5,030 bases of DNA. Source: Verrucomicrobiales bacterium (lineage in GTDB: Bacteria; Verrucomicrobiota; Verrucomicrobiia; Verrucomicrobiales; SLCJ01). Shown here one piece after another: positions 1 to 5,030 of this stretch. The stretch lies in contig SLCJ01000281.1 of assembly GCA_007125835.1 (NCBI GenBank), forward strand, positions 1 to 5,030. Reading direction: 5' to 3'. Both the position numbers and the translations under genes were made by a program. A model generated the notes under the pieces. That model was not told the DNA's origin. It made no database searches and saw nothing but the letters and a program-made list of their open reading frames with translations. Every line of letters begins with the position of its first letter. Position 1 is the stretch's first letter.

Positions 1-90
1 AAGCCGTGTGGAAGGATTGGGAGGAAACCATCCTTGCCCCGACTTCGCTCCAATCCGCCTGACGCTCCCTCCAATCATCCTCCCTCCGCC
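1..90 (+). other. Leader upstream of thiS, no gene recognised
   Basis: This short stretch holds a purine-rich patch (about 10-27, including GGGAGG at 19-24) followed by a pyrimidine-rich run up to the thiS ATG. CTCCAATC occurs at 48-55 and again at 69-76, and CTCCCTCC at 65-72 and 80-87. GGATTGG (14-20) is perfectly complementary to CCAATCC (50-56), so a hairpin with a long loop is possible. I see no convincing -35/-10 pair and no TPP riboswitch core. The frame of thiS is open back to base 1, so the window does not show where an upstream gene ends. Confidence 0.4.
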
Positions 91-294
91 ATGCCCGCCC
101 TCGTCCTCAACGGCCAATCCCGCTCCTTCGAAAATACGCAAAACCTCGCCGACCTGCTTCGTGAACTCGGTCTCGAGGCCCGGCCCGTGGTGATCGAACA
201 CAACGGCAGCGCCGTCCCGCCACGGCTCTTCGCCTCCACAACGCTCGCCGCTGGAGACCGCGTCGAAATCGTTGAACTGGCCGCCGGCGGCTGA
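91..294 (+). CDS. thiS: Sulfur carrier protein ThiS
   Basis: This is a 67-residue ubiquitin-fold (beta-grasp) protein. In the known pathway ThiF adenylates the C-terminal glycine of ThiS, the carboxylate becomes a thiocarboxylate, and the sulfur is passed to thiazole synthase ThiG for the thiazole ring of thiamine in the cytoplasm. The sequence shows the expected parts: an N-terminal strand (PALVLNGQ), a helix (NLADLLRELGL), a strand with HNG, a TTLAAGDRVEIVELAAGG tail typical of the family, and a chain ending exactly in Gly66-Gly67. The length is normal for ThiS. The ATG at 91 is chosen because it places the first strand at residue 1. An in-frame TTG at 34, with GGGAGG nine bases upstream, would add 19 proline-rich residues unlike the family. 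No thiG, thiF or thiH lies in the window. MoaD is the main alternative, but the length and tail favour ThiS. Confidence 0.85.
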   Translation: MPALVLNGQSRSFENTQNLADLLRELGLEARPVVIEHNGSAVPPRLFASTTLAAGDRVEIVELAAGG

Positions 295-305
295 ACCCTC
301 CCGCC

Positions 306-2186
306 ATGCCGCGCGTTCCCGAAGAAGTCATCCAGGATGTGCTCCAGGCCACCGACATTGTCGACCTGGTCTCTTCCTATTTCCCGCTCAAGCGCGCGGG
401 CAAAGACTACCGCGCCAATTGCCCATTCCATCAGGAAAAGACGCCCTCGTTCTACGTCATTCCTAACAAGCAATCCTACCACTGCTTCGGCTGCGGAGCC
501 GGGGGAAGCGCGCTGCGCTTCGTGATGCAATACGAGAACCTCGACTTCCCCACCGCCCTCAAGAAACTGGCAGACCGCGCCGGCGTGATCCTCCCGGACG
601 ACCCGGTCAACGACGCCGAATCCGCCCGCAGGCATCAGCATCGCTCGCGCCTGCTCCGCGTGCTCGCCGAAGCCACCACCTTCTTCCAGGACCAGCTCCA
701 CCGCTCACCCGAGGCGGCCGTGGCCCGCGACTACTGGAAAGGCCGGGGCCTCAGCTCCGAACACGCCCGCAACTGGCAAATCGGCTATGCCCCCGGCAAC
801 TTGTCCCCCCTCGCCACCTGGGCGAAATCAAAGGGCTTCTCCGCCCGCAACCTGATCGATGCCGGACTCGCCTCGCTTCGCAAGGAAGACAACCCACAAG
901 AGGGCATCTACGCCCGCTTCCGTGCGCGCCTGATGTTCCCCATCCACAACGACTACGGCGATGTAATCGCCTTCTCCGGACGAATTCTCGACCCGGATGC
1001 CAAAACCGCGAAATACGTAAATTCGCCTGAGACATCGCTCTTTACCAAGGGAAAGACCCTTTTTGGCCTCCATCGCGCCAAACGCCCTATTCTCAAACAA
1101 GGCTACGCCCTCATCTGCGAGGGACAAATGGACTTGATCGCTTGCGTCAGCGCCGGTTTCGACCATGCCATCGCCCCGCTTGGCACATCTCTCACCCCGG
1201 AGCACGCCCGCCTGCTCAAACGCCACACCGATAAAGTCGTGCTCTGCTATGATGGCGACACCGCCGGAGCCAAAGCCGCCGACCGCGCCTTCCGCGAACT
1301 GTCGCACAGCGGGCTCGCCGTCGAGGTCGCCCCCATGCCCGAGAACGAGGACCCCGACTCGTTCATCCGCGGCTGCGGCGCGGATGCCTTCGCAGCCCAT
1401 ATCGCCGCCTCCAGACCCTACTTTGACTTCTTTTTCGCCCGCCGCGCCGACTCCCTCCGCACTGGCGACCTGGCCAACCGCACCGAAGTGGCACGAGAGG
1501 CCGCCGCCGCCCTGGCCCACGTGAACGACGCAATTCTCCGCGAGACCCAGCTCCAGCAGGTCGCCCTGCGGCTCCAACTCGCGCCCGACCTCATTCGCAA
1601 CGAAATGCGGCGCGCCATCCAGCGCCTTCAGGCCGAAGCCGCGCGCCCCGCCGCGCTCGGCGGCGACCGGCAGGACAATGCACCGCCGGAGGTCGACACC
1701 CCGCACGATCCGATGCGCTCGCTGATGGTTTCGCTCGCCGCACTGGCCTGCAATTCACCAGACGCACGGCAGCAAATCGCCGACTCGCCCGGTTCGCCCT
1801 GGCCGGATCTTCCGGGCTCACACCTTCTCCGCCTCGTGCTCGATTCCCCAATCAAAGCAGGCTCCGAGTCTGCCGTCAATGCCTTCCTCGCCACCCTCGA
1901 ATCCCGGGACGAGGCCACCCTGCGCGCCTCCCTGCGCGACCTCGAACAAGTGGATAACCGAGCCGCGGCCACAGAGCACCTCTATGCCCTCCACCAAGCC
2001 CTGTCCCGACAGCGCCGCCAGGAGATCACCGCCCGCCTCCGGCAGCCGGGCCTCCCGCTCTCCGAGATCGAGAGTCTGACAAAAGAACTTCTTGATTTAC
2101 AGAAGCCTCTGGCCAATCCTTCCCCAAGAGCCGCTGCTGCGGCTCCTCCCGCATCGCCGGAACCCGACGATGAGGATCCATTTTAA
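306..2186 (+). CDS. dnaG: DNA primase DnaG
   Basis: This primase synthesises short RNA primers on single-stranded DNA at the replication fork, recruited by the replicative helicase DnaB. The N-terminus carries a CHC2 zinc finger with Cys39, His42, Cys60 and Cys63. The RNA-polymerase core follows, with FSGR at 223-226 and KYVNSPET at 236-243. The TOPRIM metal site is intact: Glu272 in CEGQMD and Asp316/Asp318 in DGD. After a low-complexity linker (about 440-467), a helical region (about 468-600) fits the poorly conserved DnaB-binding domain. The length of 626 aa is slightly above the E. coli protein (581). The start MPRVPEEVIQDVLQATDIVD matches the family, although no Shine-Dalgarno is visible. 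It begins 11 bases after thiS and ends 19 bases before the preferred rpoD start. Oddity: a Pro/Ala-rich tail (601-620) ends in DDEDPF, resembling the C-terminal tip of SSB. Confidence 0.97.
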   Translation: MPRVPEEVIQDVLQATDIVDLVSSYFPLKRAGKDYRANCPFHQEKTPSFYVIPNKQSYHCFGCGAGGSALRFVMQYENLDFPTALKKLADRAGVILPDDPVNDAESARRHQHRSRLLRVLAEATTFFQDQLHRSPEAAVARDYWKGRGLSSEHARNWQIGYAPGNLSPLATWAKSKGFSARNLIDAGLASLRKEDNPQEGIYARFRARLMFPIHNDYGDVIAFSGRILDPDAKTAKYVNSPETSLFTKGKTLFGLHRAKRPILKQGYALICEGQMDLIACVSAGFDHAIAPLGTSLTPEHARLLKRHTDKVVLCYDGDTAGAKAADRAFRELSHSGLAVEVAPMPENEDPDSFIRGCGADAFAAHIAASRPYFDFFFARRADSLRTGDLANRTEVAREAAAALAHVNDAILRETQLQQVALRLQLAPDLIRNEMRRAIQRLQAEAARPAALGGDRQDNAPPEVDTPHDPMRSLMVSLAALACNSPDARQQIADSPGSPWPDLPGSHLLRLVLDSPIKAGSESAVNAFLATLESRDEATLRASLRDLEQVDNRAAATEHLYALHQALSRQRRQEITARLRQPGLPLSEIESLTKELLDLQKPLANPSPRAAAAAPPASPEPDDEDPF

Positions 2187-2203
2187 TTCGTCCGCAACAC
2201 GAA
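2187..2203 (+). repeat. Small inverted repeat between dnaG and rpoD
   Basis: TTCGT (2187-2191) and ACGAA (2199-2203) form a perfect 5-bp inverted repeat with a 7-base loop. It fills the gap from the dnaG stop to two bases before the rpoD ATG at 2206. In the mRNA it could affect translation initiation of rpoD or act as a processing site. It is short enough to be chance, and if rpoD starts at 2170 it lies inside the coding region. Confidence 0.3.
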
Positions 2204-2205
2204 GC

Positions 2206-4020
<1,815 letters not shown>

Positions 4021-4024
4021 GATC

Positions 4025-4051
4025 CGGCACGGCATTGCCCTTGTCGTGCTG
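4025..4051 (+). terminator. Hairpin after rpoD, probable transcription end
   Basis: CGGCACGGCA (4025-4034) pairs with TGTCGTGCTG (4042-4051) around a 7-base loop (TTGCCCT), giving a 10-bp stem with two G-U pairs. It starts five bases after the rpoD stop, inside the 56-base gap between convergent genes. There is no T-run after it on either strand, so it is not a classical intrinsic terminator. The two G-U pairs become A-C mismatches on the opposite strand, so the structure favours the rpoD transcript. No folding energy was computed. Confidence 0.45.
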
Positions 4052-4076
4052 CCTCCCCCGCGCGCCCCGCCGCGTC

Positions 4077-5030
4077 TCAGCTCGTGACCAGGGTGATGTC
4101 GTCTTCCGGCTTCGGATACCCCTTTTCATCGAGATAGGAGTTCACCTCGTCCACCATCTCCTGTGTCGCTTCAAAACGAAAGTTGCCATAGTCGTTGCCG
4201 GTGATCTCGCCCACGTAGAAAAACCCCCATGCCTCGAAAAAATCACGCAGGTCAAGCTGCGCCACATCGCAGCAGATCTTCACGAACTGATACTGGTTGC
4301 GAATCGAATCGTTGCCGGTGCCAACGTGAGGCCGCTTACGCATCTCCGCCATCACGTCGGCATAAAAATCCGGCCGACCGTTCCGCTTGAAATAAAGGTG
4401 GAGCTGCCAGAATGGCACAAGCCGGTCGAAGACACTCCCGGTCTGAAGGTAGGAAATCTTCGGATCGGATTCAATGATCCGCTCGCGTGCAGTCTGAAAG
4501 TTGTTCTGAGCCTTGAGACGGCACGGGTTGCCCATCGCACCCACCGTGTAAAGAGAGAACAGGTTCACGCTCACCTCCATCATTCCGCTCCAGGTAATCT
4601 GCGGAATCATCTGCAGCACATGCCCCGCCTCGTGCGAAAACCCCCAACACGGATCCCCCTTGATGACCGAATCCGGATTCGCCACCATTCCCATCACGCG
4701 GCGGGTTCCGAGATAAGCCACGCCATCCACATCCCGGAACATGTAGTAATTGAAATTCACCCGCGCCAGAATCCGGTTCTTCGGAACCAGGTCGTATTTC
4801 ACCAATCCCATGAAAGTGTAGTGGTGGTTGAGCAGGGTGTCATAGTTCTCAATCAACTCCACGCCGCGCCCGGCTGTGTGCACTTTGAACCACTCCACCG
4901 GGTAGGCCACCTGAATATGCTTTCCACGAGCATCCATGATCGGCGACACGGCATTCTCAAGCAGCCGGTCCCAGTCGGCATTGTCGTGGATGGCGATATC
5001 AAAGAAACCATTCACCTGCCCCGTCGGGAA
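4077..5030 (-). CDS. M60-family (enhancin-like) zinc metallopeptidase, N-terminus beyond the window
   Basis: This is the C-terminal 317 residues of a larger protein; the frame is open to base 5030, so the GTG at 5015 is probably internal. The segment resembles the Peptidase_M60 domain of viral enhancins and bacterial mucinases, which cleave glycoproteins. Visible marks are PVEWF (4900-4886), the zinc-binding HEAGH (4634-4620), and WSGMMEVSVNLFSLY, whose glutamate 15 residues after the last His is the likely third zinc ligand. The family often reads HExGHNHQ, but here it is HEAGHVLQ, so this is a divergent member. The rest is a helical region (FWQLHLYFKRNG, FFEAWGFF) and a short tail ending ITLVTS. 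A signal peptide or carbohydrate-binding modules, common in the family, would lie outside the window. It converges on rpoD with 56 bases between the stops. Its GC content looks lower than that of dnaG in sampled lines. Substrate unknown. Confidence 0.8.
   Translation of the reverse strand, partial: FPTGQVNGFFDIAIHDNADWDRLLENAVSPIMDARGKHIQVAYPVEWFKVHTAGRGVELIENYDTLLNHHYTFMGLVKYDLVPKNRILARVNFNYYMFRDVDGVAYLGTRRVMGMVANPDSVIKGDPCWGFSHEAGHVLQMIPQITWSGMMEVSVNLFSLYTVGAMGNPCRLKAQNNFQTARERIIESDPKISYLQTGSVFDRLVPFWQLHLYFKRNGRPDFYADVMAEMRKRPHVGTGNDSIRNQYQFVKICCDVAQLDLRDFFEAWGFFYVGEITGNDYGNFRFEATQEMVDEVNSYLDEKGYPKPEDDITLVTS

Noticed and set aside
1..90. TPP riboswitch before thiS
   Set aside because: The conserved thi-box elements (CTGAGA and the ACC-GAT-TGG type segment) are absent, and the space is too short for the whole aptamer. 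One could still lie upstream of the window.
75..701. Open frame of 208 codons on the - strand across thiS and the dnaG start
   Set aside because: It spans two well-supported + strand genes and their gap and has no recognisable motif.
828..1706. Long open frame of 292 codons on the - strand inside dnaG
   Set aside because: It lies opposite a gene with all catalytic motifs intact. Its product is Gly/Val/Glu-rich without recognisable motifs, as expected for an antisense shadow in GC-rich DNA.
2092..2205. TTG at 2092 as the rpoD start
   Set aside because: It would overlap dnaG by 95 bases and add 38 residues unlike sigma N-termini. ATGs at 2170 and 2206 are better.
5013..5015. GTG at 5015 as the true start of the protease
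   Set aside because: The frame stays open to the window edge, and the M60 domain normally has more residues before this point, so the codon is most likely internal.

Overview
The window is GC-rich (hand counts of sampled 60-base lines run from about 52 to 72 percent) and reads as ordinary bacterial chromosome. Three genes lie close together on the + strand and one truncated gene faces them on the - strand. The combination of a small sulfur-carrier gene, DNA primase and the primary sigma factor, the scarcity of Shine-Dalgarno sequences, and a neighbouring M60 (enhancin-like) metalloprotease would fit Verrucomicrobiota or a relative in the PVC group. That placement is inference from gene content and style, not from a marker comparison.

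Layout: bases 1-90 are a purine-then-pyrimidine-rich leader with no gene seen. Bases 91-294 encode a ThiS-type sulfur carrier (67 aa, ending in Gly-Gly). Eleven bases later, 306-2186 encode DNA primase DnaG (626 aa) with a complete CHC2 zinc finger, TOPRIM core and C-terminal helicase-binding region. Nineteen bases after that, 2206-4020 encode the primary sigma factor RpoD (604 aa) with regions 1.1, 1.2, 2, 3 and 4. A hairpin at 4025-4051 follows the rpoD stop. Bases 5030-4077 on the - strand are the C-terminal 317 residues of an M60-family metalloprotease whose N-terminus lies beyond the window.

The tight spacing suggests that thiS, dnaG and rpoD are co-transcribed. This is a variant of the classical macromolecular-synthesis operon (rpsU-dnaG-rpoD in E. 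coli), with a sulfur carrier at the position of ribosomal protein S21. dnaG and rpoD link replication priming with housekeeping transcription; ThiS supplies sulfur for the thiamine thiazole ring and has no obvious mechanistic link to them. The convergent protease is functionally unrelated and probably acts outside the cytoplasm.

I found no wholly new system. The points most worth checking are an SSB-like acidic tip (ending DPF) on the primase, an AT-hook-like motif in the N-terminus of the sigma factor, and the thiS-dnaG-rpoD gene order.
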